Source: MPNP01 sp026710155
Lineage (GTDB): Bacteria; Pseudomonadota; Alphaproteobacteria; Rhodobacterales; Rhodobacteraceae
NCBI GenBank assembly: GCA_965200885.1
Contig: OZ241737.1
Coordinates: 868,001-932,000 of the forward strand
DNA: 64,000 nucleotides
Direction: 5' to 3'
The translations under genes and the position numbers were made by a program. Positions 33,652 through 42,697 of the stretch are shown one piece after another; positions within the stretch are counted from its first letter, which is position 1, and the number at the start of each line of letters is the position of its first letter. The notes under the pieces are model-generated. The model was not told the origin of the DNA and made no database searches. It saw nothing but the letters and a program-made list of their open reading frames with translations.

Positions 33652-34791
33652 TCAATCTGAAACTACAGCTTGATATAACTGCCGGTCGGGAAAACCGTCC
33701 GGCACCCATCCTCTGGACTTTTGGTAGTGTTGAATGGATTTTATGGTTTTGGTGCCGGTAAGTCCGTCAATTCCACCCGTATCGTACCCCTGACCTACCA
33801 AATATGACTGAACCTTCTTCAATTCGCTTCTGGTAAGGTAGGTTTCAGTAGGAGGCCAGCTGGAGACCAGCGTCTGTTTGCTTGTCAAACAGTTTGCAAG
33901 GTAACCAACTGCGAGGGCATAGGATCTTGATGGATTATAGGCAAGTATGGATTTGAAATTACAAAAAAGAGCGAATTTCGGACCATCCTTGCCTGCCGGA
34001 GAGATAATTTCCGCATTTGCATTCAAAGGCACCTCCCTGTTTACAAATTCCATTCCCTCCTTTTGCCAGTCGGAAACAGTAGATTCATGACCATTATTCA
34101 ACTTCATGAAATCAACCCCCTGTGGCACCGATACTTCAGACAATACTGGCAGGCATTCCTCCCAGCCGTGTTTATGGAGATAGTTGGCAGTTGAGGCCAA
34201 GGCATCCAGAGGGTCATCGCCCCAAATATCAACTTCCCCTCTATGACGAACATCAATCCCATATTCAAGATATACGGAGGGCATGAACTGTGTGTGCCCC
34301 ATGGCACCTGCCCAGGAACCCTTTAATTGGTCTGGGCGAACCATACCATCCTGCAGGATTTGCAGGGCCGAAATCAGGTTATATTCAAAAAATTCCCTTC
34401 TGCGGGCATTGGTTGCTGCGTGGGTAGCCAAGGCATCAAGAACAGGATGATCTCCCTTGATTTCTCCATATCTTGTTTCAACTCCCCAAATTGCGGCCAG
34501 AACTTCCCGCGATACAGGCAAACCAAAATCCCCGATCGTACCAAACGTTTTAGATTCTGAACTGAGTTTCTCGGTGCCAGTGGCAATTTGACTGTCTGAG
34601 GTCAAGATTTCGAAGTATTTCTGAAGAGAAAACATCACTTCGGGCTGGTTGTTTGCCTTATTCCAGACCTCTTCATCCAAGCAAACTGTTTTCAGGATCT
34701 CCAAAAATTCCAAATTTTCATGGGAATATCGGGTTTGGGCAAAAAAGATCCCACGCCATTCTTCGAATTTGGATATGAGATCTGGACTCAT
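33652..34791 (-). CDS. MltB-like lytic murein transglycosylase with peptidoglycan-binding domain, no signal peptide
   Basis: About 379 residues from ATG 34791 (TTG 34812 is possible). The catalytic Glu is Glu105 in AAIWGVETRYGEI; further family landmarks are GSWAGAMGHTQFMPSVYLEY and DALASTANYLHKHGW. The last 60 residues form a PG_binding_1 domain (VQSYLVGQGYDTGGIDGLTG). The enzyme would cut peptidoglycan between MurNAc and GlcNAc. Neither start gives a signal peptide or lipobox, although this protein class normally acts in the periplasm, and only 16 bases separate the TTG from the DUF1244 stop. Confidence 0.88.
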   Translation of the reverse strand: MSPDLISKFEEWRGIFFAQTRYSHENLEFLEILKTVCLDEEVWNKANNQPEVMFSLQKYFEILTSDSQIATGTEKLSSESKTFGTIGDFGLPVSREVLAAIWGVETRYGEIKGDHPVLDALATHAATNARRREFFEYNLISALQILQDGMVRPDQLKGSWAGAMGHTQFMPSVYLEYGIDVRHRGEVDIWGDDPLDALASTANYLHKHGWEECLPVLSEVSVPQGVDFMKLNNGHESTVSDWQKEGMEFVNREVPLNANAEIISPAGKDGPKFALFCNFKSILAYNPSRSYALAVGYLANCLTSKQTLVSSWPPTETYLTRSELKKVQSYLVGQGYDTGGIDGLTGTKTIKSIQHYQKSRGWVPDGFPDRQLYQAVVSD

Positions 34792-34828
34792 CAGGAATTG
34801 TTCACACAACAATTTCTAAGTGCCGTTT

Positions 34829-35125
34829 TCAACCCTTTTCATGAGTTTCCTGGAATTTCTTTTGCTGTTCGGGCGAAGCCTCTTTTTGATAAAGTTTCCT
34901 CCATTCTTCAAACGGCATTCCGTATATGATTTCTCTCGATTCCGGCTTGTCAATCGAAATTCCTTTTTCTGCGGCCGCCTCGGCAAACCATCTGGAAAGG
35001 CAATTGCGGCAAAAACCAGCAAGATTCATCATGTCTATGTTTTGAACATCCGTTCTGTTGCGAAGATGATCAATCAATCGCCGTAAAACAGCCGCCTCGA
35101 TTTCAGTTTGAGTTTGATTATCCAT
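34829..35125 (-). CDS. DUF1244 family protein
   Basis: 98 residues from ATG 35125. The family signature is NLAGFCRNCLSRWFAEAAAE (about residues 35-54), with VQNIDMMN before and REIIYGMPFEEWRKLYQKEA after. DUF1244 proteins are small helical proteins common in Proteobacteria with no known function. It is followed closely by the transglycosylase gene on the same strand. Confidence 0.9.
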   Translation of the reverse strand: MDNQTQTEIEAAVLRRLIDHLRNRTDVQNIDMMNLAGFCRNCLSRWFAEAAAEKGISIDKPESREIIYGMPFEEWRKLYQKEASPEQQKKFQETHEKG

Positions 35126-35180
35126 GATTACACCTTTTTTCCTCAATGGGCATCTCTATCAAATAAATTTGCCATGTACC

Positions 35181-35402
35181 TCAAGCTTTTTGAATGGCAC
35201 TTAATTTAAAGGCCTTTTGCCTTTTGTTGTAGTCCTCCATAAGACAACAATAATTCAATCCTTTTGAATTGTAAATAACAAGAAGGAAAACTGAAAAATG
35301 ATCCTCCGGATCCAGTACAAATCCTGACTTCAGCTGGTTGGATTGAACCGCAAGAAGAGACCGATCAAATCTTAAGCCGACCCGCCAACAGACAATGGCC
35401 AA
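35181..35402 (-). CDS. Possible small protein of unknown function
   Basis: A 73-codon frame upstream of DUF1244 on the same strand. The stretch LRFDRSLLAVQSNQLKSGFV, LDPEDHFSVFLLVIYNSKGL has protein-like composition, but no family is recognised and the start is arbitrary. It could be a remnant. Low confidence. Confidence 0.25.
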   Translation of the reverse strand: MAIVCWRVGLRFDRSLLAVQSNQLKSGFVLDPEDHFSVFLLVIYNSKGLNYCCLMEDYNKRQKAFKLSAIQKA

Positions 35403-35922
35403 TCATAGAATCGACCTCATCTGGTTTATACCCTCCTGACATCCTGAGAGCAACGAAATGAAGACTTTGACCGAAATCCGGACCAGGCACGGGAACGAAA
35501 TATTCAAAATTGAGTGCTTATGTCAACTGGAGTGTCACCGAGGAAATCTCAGATTGCATCATTCGACACTCTCTGAGAGCCTGTTCCATAAGTCCAAAAA
35601 TGTAGCAAATTCAATAGATTTCCAGACAAAAAATCATTTTCGGTTCCAAGTCAATTCTGAATTTCAGGGTGAACAGCATCACTTTCATTGTTTTTGTGAC
35701 TTATGATTCAGGCTCTAAAACCATTGAAAGATTTTGTCTACAGCATAACCAAAACAGCACTTCCAAGTGCCTTCATGTCAAGGTGCATGATTAGGCTCAA
35801 GATCTCCGGCGGGCACTATGTCCTGATCATCGGACAGTCGCATTCCGCGATATTTTATCACCGGTTCTCCTGCAAACGGAGTGGACACAGTTCTATTTTT
35901 AAAATACATTCGTGAAGTGTGA
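35403..35922. other. Intergenic stretch left of the ISNCY element
   Basis: About 520 bases with no convincing gene. A minus-strand frame (35778 up to the IS end) reads NRTVSTPFAGEPVIKYRGM and then RLSDDQDIVPAGDLEPNHAP before a stop. This looks like a C-terminal coding remnant cut by the insertion, but no family could be named. Confidence 0.4.
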
Positions 35923-37762
35923 TAATTAGTGCCTGCCCAGAAAATACCCGATTTTTGACAAAACGCCAACCATCCAGGCAGTAAAATCACTCCCTTTTCA
36001 TCAAAAATGGATGCAAGGGAACATCCTTTCCACAAAAAAATGCCTTGTCGGCAGGGTTTTTCCATAAAAAACAGCCCGTTCCCGACCCTCATGGCAGACC
36101 TCTCCCCTCCGTTCCCTGCGGAACGGTCATGATTTCGTTGGTGGCAACAGGTGCTCAGGCCGCCAGGGGCAATCGTTCACGCCGGCGCTTGAGCAGCACC
36201 TGGCGCCGACGCCGGATCAACAGGCCAAGACGGTGAATGTTGAAGGCTAGGACCGACAGGCCGACAACGCGTTCAAAACCACCGGAACCATGGGCCCTGA
36301 CACGGTCAAGGCCACGGTGCTCCAGATTGTTGATCGCCGATTCAACCGCCGGATGCTGACGGCGCATCGCCACGAAGGTCTCTTCACCTTCCCTGATCCT
36401 GTCGGCCCTGCCCAGGCATCCCTTCCCCGGCAACACATTGTGGTCCAGGAGAGTGTCAAGGTCAAGACGGTTCTCTGGACTGTGGAAACCGCGGTCAAAA
36501 CTGCAGGCCCTGAAATCCGGAAAACGGGCCTGTGTCTCCTCGATCACCGGCACCGCATGATCGACGTCACTCCCATCCCACATGATCCGGTGGTTCAGGA
36601 GAAAGCCGAACCCGTCCTCCACGATGCACACCGGAACACCGAGTTCAACCGGAACCCCGGCCTTGCCCTTCGATATCCACCTGGTGTGGTCCTCGAAGAT
36701 CGAAAACACCTTCTCCCCATGGGGAATGGTCTCGCCCTTCAGCAAACGGCGGTCGACCTGGTCGATCTGTCTCTTCGCATGGCCGATGAAATGGCCGATG
36801 GAGGCCGGGTTGCCCTTCCCGGGAAGATGCCTGGTCCGGGGATCCTGCAATTCCGAAAGGGTGCCCTCGGCACGGACGACAAGCTTCCGGCACAGGTCAA
36901 GACAAGCCTTCACATCCTCCGGACCGGCCCAACGGGTCTTGCGAACCGCATGGAACCTGCCCTTGATGGCAGTGGTCAGGTACCTCCATTGCCGCCAGCC
37001 GTCAAGGCCACACCCGCTGGCCGCACGGCCACACTCCCTGATCAGGCAACGCATCGCATCCCACAACAGGTTGACATCGGCAGGGTAATGGACATCGGTC
37101 TCCACAACAAACGAATCACAACGCCCGTGCAACAAGCCGCCAGGCTTTTTTTTTGAGACCTTGTGACCACTCTCCACGACCAGTTGGCCGACCTTGGCCA
37201 GCAACTCCGGGGTCAAAAGTCTGACATTGTCCACAACCGACTGGTACGAATACCGTCGCCTGTCCCAGATGTCCGCATGGCCAAGAAACCGGCGAACAAC
37301 ATCGTGATGGTTCACAAACTGGCACAGGCGGTCATAATCACAGTTCAGGCCCTGCATCGGAACACCCATGACAAGGATCTGCCACAACGCCATGCCCGGA
37401 CGGCCAAGGTCATGGCTGACATGGGGTGCCAGGTGCTCCTCCAGAAGGGCAAACAGGCGGGCTCGCAACTCCCTGTCGCAATAAAGGTGTTGCAGGCCGA
37501 GCAGGATGGCGGGTATGTCGTCACGGGACCTGGGATCGATCTTGATGGCGGCAATGTCGATGTCGCCGAGTTCACGGTGGGGCTTGATGACATGTCTCAT
37601 GGGTCAAAACCTGCGAAGATTGAGGAAAAAAGGGTGGAAAAAGGCCCGAAAAGAGCAATGTGCCCATGACAGAACCAATCTTCATATGAACAAGTCGATT
37701 CCAAACCACTGTTGTCAAGGGAATTCGTGATGTTTATATACTTTTCGGGCAGACACTAATTA
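35923..37762 (-). mobile_element. ISNCY-type insertion sequence (1.84 kb)
   Basis: The left end TAATTAGTGCCTGCCCAGAA (35923) and the complement of the right end, TAATTAGTGTCTGCCCGAAA (ending 37762), form imperfect inverted repeats around one large transposase gene on the minus strand. TAATTA is palindromic, so it could itself be a duplicated target. The element is much more GC-rich than its surroundings, a clear sign of recent arrival. It separates DUF1244 from pheS and lies where pheT would be expected. Confidence 0.8.
36155..37600 (-). CDS. ISNCY-family transposase
   Basis: 481 residues, intact. It starts MRHVIKPHRELGDIDIAAIK, followed by DPRSRDDIPAILLGLQHLY, the usual opening of ISNCY transposases. 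The core includes ETDVHYPADVNLLWDAMRCL (probable first catalytic Asp), SIFEDHTRWISKGKAG, and ACSFDRGFHSPENRLDLD, in which the Asp/Glu of a DDE active site probably lie. The C-terminus is rich in Arg. GC-rich codon choice contrasts with neighbours. Family assignment is from remembered sequence patterns, not a search. Confidence 0.85.
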   Translation of the reverse strand: MRHVIKPHRELGDIDIAAIKIDPRSRDDIPAILLGLQHLYCDRELRARLFALLEEHLAPHVSHDLGRPGMALWQILVMGVPMQGLNCDYDRLCQFVNHHDVVRRFLGHADIWDRRRYSYQSVVDNVRLLTPELLAKVGQLVVESGHKVSKKKPGGLLHGRCDSFVVETDVHYPADVNLLWDAMRCLIRECGRAASGCGLDGWRQWRYLTTAIKGRFHAVRKTRWAGPEDVKACLDLCRKLVVRAEGTLSELQDPRTRHLPGKGNPASIGHFIGHAKRQIDQVDRRLLKGETIPHGEKVFSIFEDHTRWISKGKAGVPVELGVPVCIVEDGFGFLLNHRIMWDGSDVDHAVPVIEETQARFPDFRACSFDRGFHSPENRLDLDTLLDHNVLPGKGCLGRADRIREGEETFVAMRRQHPAVESAINNLEHRGLDRVRAHGSGGFERVVGLSVLAFNIHRLGLLIRRRRQVLLKRRRERLPLAA

Positions 37763-37991
37763 ACATTTTCCTTGGTTTCACCGCGATCAACGGTATAACC
37801 GGGGTCATCTTGTGACTACCGTTGCCTACCTGGTTATCCAGGGAGAAAGAAGAATTGAAGTGGTATTTCACCCAGTCTTTTTTGGAAGACACTCCAAATA
37901 TCAAAGGCACATGGATAAAGGTGCCTTCAAATCGGGAATTCCGTTGCAAAATTTGGAACCCAAACCTGATCGGATGGGTAATTCGAAGGTG

Positions 37992-39074
37992 TCAAAGACT
38001 CAAACCACTGTGCAGGGAGGGGACATCAACTGGCATAAAACCATAGTGGCGAAGCCATCTGATGTCTGATTCAAAAAACGACCGCAAATCCGGAATGCCG
38101 TATTTGAGCATGGCGATTCGATCAAGCCCCATGCCAAAGGCAAAACCCTGATATTTGTCGGGATCAACATTACAGGCAGTCAAGACATTCGGATGAACCA
38201 TGCCGCAACCCAGGATTTCGAGCCAATCGTTGCCTTCACCGATTTTCAACTGGTCCTTTTCCCATGAACAGCGAATATCCACTTCTGCCGAGGGTTCGGT
38301 GAAGGGAAAGTGTGAGGCACGAAACCTCAATTCCACGTTTTTCACTTCAAAAAAAGTTCGGCAAAATTCCTCCAAGGTCCATTTGAGATGGGCCATGTTC
38401 AAGTGTTCGTCTATGGCCAGGCCCTCAATCTGATGGAACATGGGCGTATGGGTCTGGTCATAATCGCATCTGTACACACGGCCGGGAGCTATGATCCTGA
38501 TGGGCACACCCTGATTGGTCATGGACCTGATTTGCACGGGCGAGGTATGTGTCCGCAATACATTGGGATTCTTTGCAGTATCGGTGTCACTCTTGATGAA
38601 GAAGGTGTCATGTTCCTGACGGGCAGGGTGTTCCGGAGGAATATTCAGGGCATCAAAATTGTACCAGTCAGTTTCGATTTGAGGTCCTTCGGCATAACTG
38701 AAACCCATATCCGAAAAAATGGCAACAGCCTGCTCAATTGTTTGGCTTACCGGATGAATGGATCCTTGCCTGCGAGACCTTCCCGGCAGTGTTACATCGA
38801 GCCATTCCTTTTGCAGTTGCTCCTCAAGTTCCTTGTCGACCAATGCTTCCTTCTTATTTGAAATGGCCTGGGAAATATCAACCTTCAGACCATTCAACTG
38901 TGGAGCGATCTCTTTCCTTTGCTCTGGATCCATGGAACCGAGTTTGCGCAATTCTAGGGTAATGGAGCCATTTTTGCCCAAAGCGCGGACGCGCACCTGT
39001 TCAAGTTCACTTTCCGAGGAGGCACGATCCACCTCCTCCTGATAGTTCTGTCTTAATTCCTCAAGTTTGGTCAT
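37992..39074 (-). CDS. pheS: Phenylalanyl-tRNA synthetase alpha subunit
   Basis: 360 residues. The N-terminal coiled coil (first about 85 residues) is followed by the class II catalytic core: motif 2 HTSPVQIRSM, IIAPGRVYRCDYDQTHTPMF, HQIEGLAIDE and motif 3 GFAFGMGLDRIAML. It charges tRNA-Phe as an alpha2beta2 enzyme. The partner pheT, normally next downstream, is missing: the region after the stop is non-coding and then an IS. rplT lies 34 bases upstream, the conserved rpmI-rplT-pheS order. Confidence 0.95.
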   Translation of the reverse strand: MTKLEELRQNYQEEVDRASSESELEQVRVRALGKNGSITLELRKLGSMDPEQRKEIAPQLNGLKVDISQAISNKKEALVDKELEEQLQKEWLDVTLPGRSRRQGSIHPVSQTIEQAVAIFSDMGFSYAEGPQIETDWYNFDALNIPPEHPARQEHDTFFIKSDTDTAKNPNVLRTHTSPVQIRSMTNQGVPIRIIAPGRVYRCDYDQTHTPMFHQIEGLAIDEHLNMAHLKWTLEEFCRTFFEVKNVELRFRASHFPFTEPSAEVDIRCSWEKDQLKIGEGNDWLEILGCGMVHPNVLTACNVDPDKYQGFAFGMGLDRIAMLKYGIPDLRSFFESDIRWLRHYGFMPVDVPSLHSGLSL

Positions 39075-39108
39075 AATCCGAATGTTCCTTGAGCACGCTT
39101 TTTGAGAT

Positions 39109-39471
39109 TTATTTCAGGGCAGCCCTGGATTTTTCCACGATAGAACGGAAGGCCTCCGGTTCCGTGACAGCAAGATGGGCCAGCACCTTGCGATCAAGGT
39201 TGATTTGTGCTTCCTTCAAACCATGGATAAACCTTGAATAGGTCAGCGTTTGATCAACTTCCCTCACCCCAGCATTGATTCTCTGGATCCACAGGGCCCT
39301 GAAGTTCCGTTTGCGAACCTTGCGGTCCCTGGTAGCATACTGCTGGGCCTTGTCCAAAGCCAGACGGGCTGCCCGGTAAGTATTTTTCCTCCGGCCATAA
39401 TAGCCCTTGGTTGCATTGGTTACCTTTTTGTGTCGGGCATGGGTAACCTGACCGCTTTTTACTCGTGCCAT
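39109..39471 (-). CDS. rplT: Ribosomal protein bL20
   Basis: 120 residues, basic. It has ARVKSGQVTHARHKKVTNAT, KGYYGRRKNTYRAARLALDK and the C-terminal globular region INAGVREVDQTLTYSRFIHG. L20 is an early assembly protein of the large subunit and often a translational repressor of its own operon. It follows rpmI by 12 bases. Confidence 0.97.
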   Translation of the reverse strand: MARVKSGQVTHARHKKVTNATKGYYGRRKNTYRAARLALDKAQQYATRDRKVRKRNFRALWIQRINAGVREVDQTLTYSRFIHGLKEAQINLDRKVLAHLAVTEPEAFRSIVEKSRAALK

Positions 39472-39483
39472 TGATTCAAACCC

Positions 39484-39684
39484 CTAACGAGAGTAAGGCA
39501 TGAAAGCCTTGACAATTCTTTCATCTTGTGCGGAAAGGGTGGTTGTTCCCCTCGCATTTCTAATAAACTTGTTTGATCTTTTGATCATCCCGTGCCGCTT
39601 ACCAGCCTGTTGGACCTTGATACGGCCCTTGGCAGTAACCTTGAATCTTTTCTTAGCACTAGACTTTGTCTTCATCTTGGGCAT
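39484..39684 (-). CDS. rpmI: Ribosomal protein bL35
   Basis: 66 residues from ATG 39684, read as MPKMKTKSSAKKRFKVTAKG at the start and RGTTTLSAQDERIVKAFMPY at the end, a full-length L35. AAGGAG precedes the ATG. infC, commonly upstream in this operon, is absent; argG is the next gene. Confidence 0.96.
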   Translation of the reverse strand: MPKMKTKSSAKKRFKVTAKGRIKVQQAGKRHGMIKRSNKFIRNARGTTTLSAQDERIVKAFMPYSR

Positions 39685-39711
39685 TTCAAACTCCTTGAGT
39701 CGAGAAAGTGA

Positions 39712-39746
39712 CATGATGCCCGGCATGCCTCTTGGCCGGCATCATG
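39712..39746 (-). promoter_or_regulatory. Hairpin in the rpmI leader
   Basis: On the minus strand CATGATGCC (39746-39738) and GGCATCATG (39720-39712) form a perfect 9-bp stem, with a further inner GGC/GCC pairing. It lies 27 bases upstream of the rpmI start, before its ribosome binding site, and lacks a T run. It might be an L20-binding autoregulatory structure or part of an upstream terminator. Confidence 0.45.
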
Positions 39747-39872
39747 AGAAGGTATTCAGATAGGGGATTTCGAACAAATATCAATGATCGGTTGATCACA
39801 CTTCCCAAAAAAATCTGTCAAGGGTATGAATTTGAAGGCAATAATGCTCTGGGCAACCACGCTCAAATCCCC

Positions 39873-41087
39873 CTATGTTCGACTGTTTCTCAAATTCAAC
39901 AATTTCAGTCTGAGGGCATTGAGCTTGATAAAGCCACTGGCATCATTCTGGTCATAGGCCCCGGCATCATCCTCAAAGGTTACATGCTTTTCGGAGTACA
40001 GTGAGCAGGGGGATTCCCTGCCAACAGTTTGGACATTCCCCTTGTACAGTTTCAGATTTACCCTGCCGGTTACAAATTCCTGACTCTTGTCAATCAAGGC
40101 CTGAAGCATTTCCCTTTCGGGACTGAACCAATACCCATTGTAGATCACTTCAGCATAGCGGGGCATGATTTCATCCTTCAGATGCGCTGCGCCACGATCA
40201 AGAGTTATTTGTTCCATCCCCCTGTGTGCTTCCAGCAAAATTGTTCCTCCGGGAGTTTCATATATGCCTCTTGATTTCATCCCGATATAGCGGTTTTCTA
40301 CCAAATCAAGGCGTCCAACTCCATGGGCACCACCAATCCTGTTGAGTTCAGTCAGCAGTTTTGCCGGCGACAGGGATACACCATTTATTGCCACTGGGTC
40401 ACCCTTCTCGAAGGCAATTTCAAGGTATTCCGGTGTATCAGGCGCTTTCTCGGGGTCGGTAGTCCGCTGGTAAACAAAAGGAGGAGCTTCAACCGCGGGA
40501 TCCTCCAAAACCTTTCCCTCCGATGAGGTATGGAGTAAATTGGCATCAACAGAAAAGGGAGCCTCCCCCCTTTTGTCCTTGGCAATGGGGATTTGATACT
40601 TTTCAGCAAAATCAATCAGCTTTGTTCTACTCGTCAGGTCCCACTCACGCCAGGGTGCTATAACCTTTATATCCGGATCCAAGGAATAGGCAGAGAGCTC
40701 GAACCTGATCTGGTCGTTGCCCTTGCCGGTTGCCCCGTGTGCAATGGCATCGGCATTCGTTTCAGCCGCAATTTCGACCAGTCTTTTGGCAATCAGGGGG
40801 CGTGCGATCGAAGTTCCGAGGAGATACAATCCCTCATAAAGGGTGTTAGCCCTGAACATCGGGAATACATAATCCCTTACAAAATCTTCGCGAAGATCTT
40901 CAATGAAGATTTCCTTGATTCCCAGCAATTCGGCCTTTTTCCTTGCTGCTTCCAGTTCCTCCTCCTGACCGAGGTCAGCCGTGAAGGTAACGACTTCAGC
41001 TTCATATTGTGTTTGCAGCCATTTCAGGATTATGGATGTATCCAAACCGCCTGAATAAGCCAATACCACCTTTTTTACTCTGCCCAT
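39873..41087 (-). CDS. argG: Argininosuccinate synthase
   Basis: 404 residues. The ATP pyrophosphatase P-loop is VLAYSGGLDTSIIL near residue 8; other signatures are AHGATGKGNDQIRFELSAYS (about 115-134) and GRLDLVENRYIGMKSRGIYE. It joins citrulline and aspartate in arginine synthesis. Full length for the family. It stands alone between rpmI and dddP on the minus strand. Confidence 0.96.
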   Translation of the reverse strand: MGRVKKVVLAYSGGLDTSIILKWLQTQYEAEVVTFTADLGQEEELEAARKKAELLGIKEIFIEDLREDFVRDYVFPMFRANTLYEGLYLLGTSIARPLIAKRLVEIAAETNADAIAHGATGKGNDQIRFELSAYSLDPDIKVIAPWREWDLTSRTKLIDFAEKYQIPIAKDKRGEAPFSVDANLLHTSSEGKVLEDPAVEAPPFVYQRTTDPEKAPDTPEYLEIAFEKGDPVAINGVSLSPAKLLTELNRIGGAHGVGRLDLVENRYIGMKSRGIYETPGGTILLEAHRGMEQITLDRGAAHLKDEIMPRYAEVIYNGYWFSPEREMLQALIDKSQEFVTGRVNLKLYKGNVQTVGRESPCSLYSEKHVTFEDDAGAYDQNDASGFIKLNALRLKLLNLRNSRT

Positions 41088-41268
41088 AACGATTCCCAGA
41101 AATGATTAATTCACAAATGAAGTTGTCGGCTCCATATCAACCCAACAAGGGGAAATATACATTGAAAGATAAAATATAACCCCAGATACCGTTTTTGATC
41201 CGCATCACCACGGCTGAAACGCCATGCATTCACTATTGGAAAACCGGGTTAACCAGAAGCAACTATCC

Positions 41269-42600
41269 TCAGGTTTCTCCCATCAGGGATTTGTCAAAGG
41301 GATAGGTTGTCAGATTGTCAGGACCATTTTCAGTAACCAGAACCTGATCCTCCAACTTGATGGAAAAGTCACCACCTTCAGGGCTGACCAAAGCCTCGAC
41401 ACAGAACACCATGCCCGGCTCGACACAATAATCAAAGGCACCCTTCGTATAACCATCCGGATAGGTGATACCGGGCCATTCATCGCAAAGGCCAACGCCA
41501 TGCATCAGAACACCATATTTTTGCTTTTGATAGATTGGCTCAAGCCGATGACACTTGAATGTTAAATCATCAAAAGGGGTTCCGGGTTGTAGCAATTGCA
41601 TGTTGTGCTGGATATGCTCAACCCCATGTTTCATTGCATCAATCATTTCCTGGCGGGGCTTTTGGTCGCCTATCCACCAGGTTCGTGAAATATCCGTACA
41701 GATGCCATAGCATCCAACCAAGTCGGTATCAAATGCTAGGATTTCATTATTTTGCAATTTGCGGGGACCGCATTCCTGAAACCAGGGGTTGGTTCTAGGT
41801 CCGGTTGCCAACAGTCTCGTTTCGATCCATTCACCACCCCGCTTGATGTTTTCGGCATGCAATACCGACCATATCTCATCTTCCGACATGCCCGGCTTGG
41901 TGGCATCTTCCATGGCCTTGACGGAAACTTCACAGGCATGGCTTGCACATCTCATGGCCAGGATTTCATCAGGTCCCTTGATCGAACGGGATTTTTCCGT
42001 AAGTTCTTCACCGTTCATGATCTCAAAACCAGCACTTTCAAGGGCCCGCAAGCCAGCAACCATTATTTTATCGACAGCAAGCCGGCGGTTGTTGCCACCA
42101 TGTTCCTTGATCAATTGTTCAATTTCACCGGCAAATGCTACGGAACGTTTCTCGCCGCTATCACCAGCAGCGAAGTAAAAGAGCGACGCTCCGGTTCTCA
42201 CCTCCCTGACCAAGGGATTGAAATCGGCAAGAAACAGGGAGGATTTGTAATCCCAGATAACCATGTAGCCATCGGCACATAACAGAACGGCTCGAAATGG
42301 GTTGTGGGTGTTCCACAACTGCATGTTGGTTGAATCAGTGGCATAACGAATGTTTAGGGGATCAAACAGCAATATACCACCATAGTCACGATCAACAATG
42401 TGCTGGATGAGCCTTTTCCATCTGTAGCCCCTCATCCTTTCAAGATTCGGCAGTTTCAGTCCGGCTTCTTCCCATTCCTCGTATGCAAGCAGGGTTGGTC
42501 CAATTTCAATTCGGTCATGGTCATTGACAGTTCCATCCTTGAGATGCTTACCTTTAGAAGGATCTATTTTCCGTGTGGTTGAAAAATGTTCCTGGTCCAT
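41269..42600 (-). CDS. dddP: DMSP lyase DddP (M24-family)
   Basis: 443 residues from ATG 42600, preceded by GGGAGAA. The N-terminus (STTRKIDPSKGKHLKDGTVN, DHDRIEIGP) and the block FDPLNIRYATDSTNMQLWNT are characteristic of DddP and not of ordinary M24 peptidases. All six metal ligands known from Roseovarius/Ruegeria DddP are present: Asp291, Asp293, Asp303, His367, Glu402 and Glu417, a constant shift of four from the published numbering as I recall it. DddP splits dimethylsulfoniopropionate into dimethyl sulfide and acrylate. It is divergent from a DUF3445 gene 97 bases away. Confidence 0.93.
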   Translation of the reverse strand: MDQEHFSTTRKIDPSKGKHLKDGTVNDHDRIEIGPTLLAYEEWEEAGLKLPNLERMRGYRWKRLIQHIVDRDYGGILLFDPLNIRYATDSTNMQLWNTHNPFRAVLLCADGYMVIWDYKSSLFLADFNPLVREVRTGASLFYFAAGDSGEKRSVAFAGEIEQLIKEHGGNNRRLAVDKIMVAGLRALESAGFEIMNGEELTEKSRSIKGPDEILAMRCASHACEVSVKAMEDATKPGMSEDEIWSVLHAENIKRGGEWIETRLLATGPRTNPWFQECGPRKLQNNEILAFDTDLVGCYGICTDISRTWWIGDQKPRQEMIDAMKHGVEHIQHNMQLLQPGTPFDDLTFKCHRLEPIYQKQKYGVLMHGVGLCDEWPGITYPDGYTKGAFDYCVEPGMVFCVEALVSPEGGDFSIKLEDQVLVTENGPDNLTTYPFDKSLMGET

Positions 42601-42697
42601 AAAATAATTCTCCCTGATTTGAATTCCATTATCGAATGGAATTTGGTACAAGCAAGATTAAATCAAACTCTCCAATATCTCCTTGTTTATCAAACCG

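Noticed and set aside
35458..35706. 82-codon plus-strand frame rich in His and Cys
   Set aside because: No ribosome binding site, no family similarity and composition unlike neighbours; probably chance.
36290..37156. Plus-strand open frame of 288 codons
   Set aside because: Antisense to the ISNCY transposase in GC-rich DNA; no recognisable protein features.
37734..37949. Possible pheT remnant downstream of pheS
   Set aside because: The translated frames do not resemble the start of PheT (no tRNA-binding domain pattern), so it is treated as non-coding.
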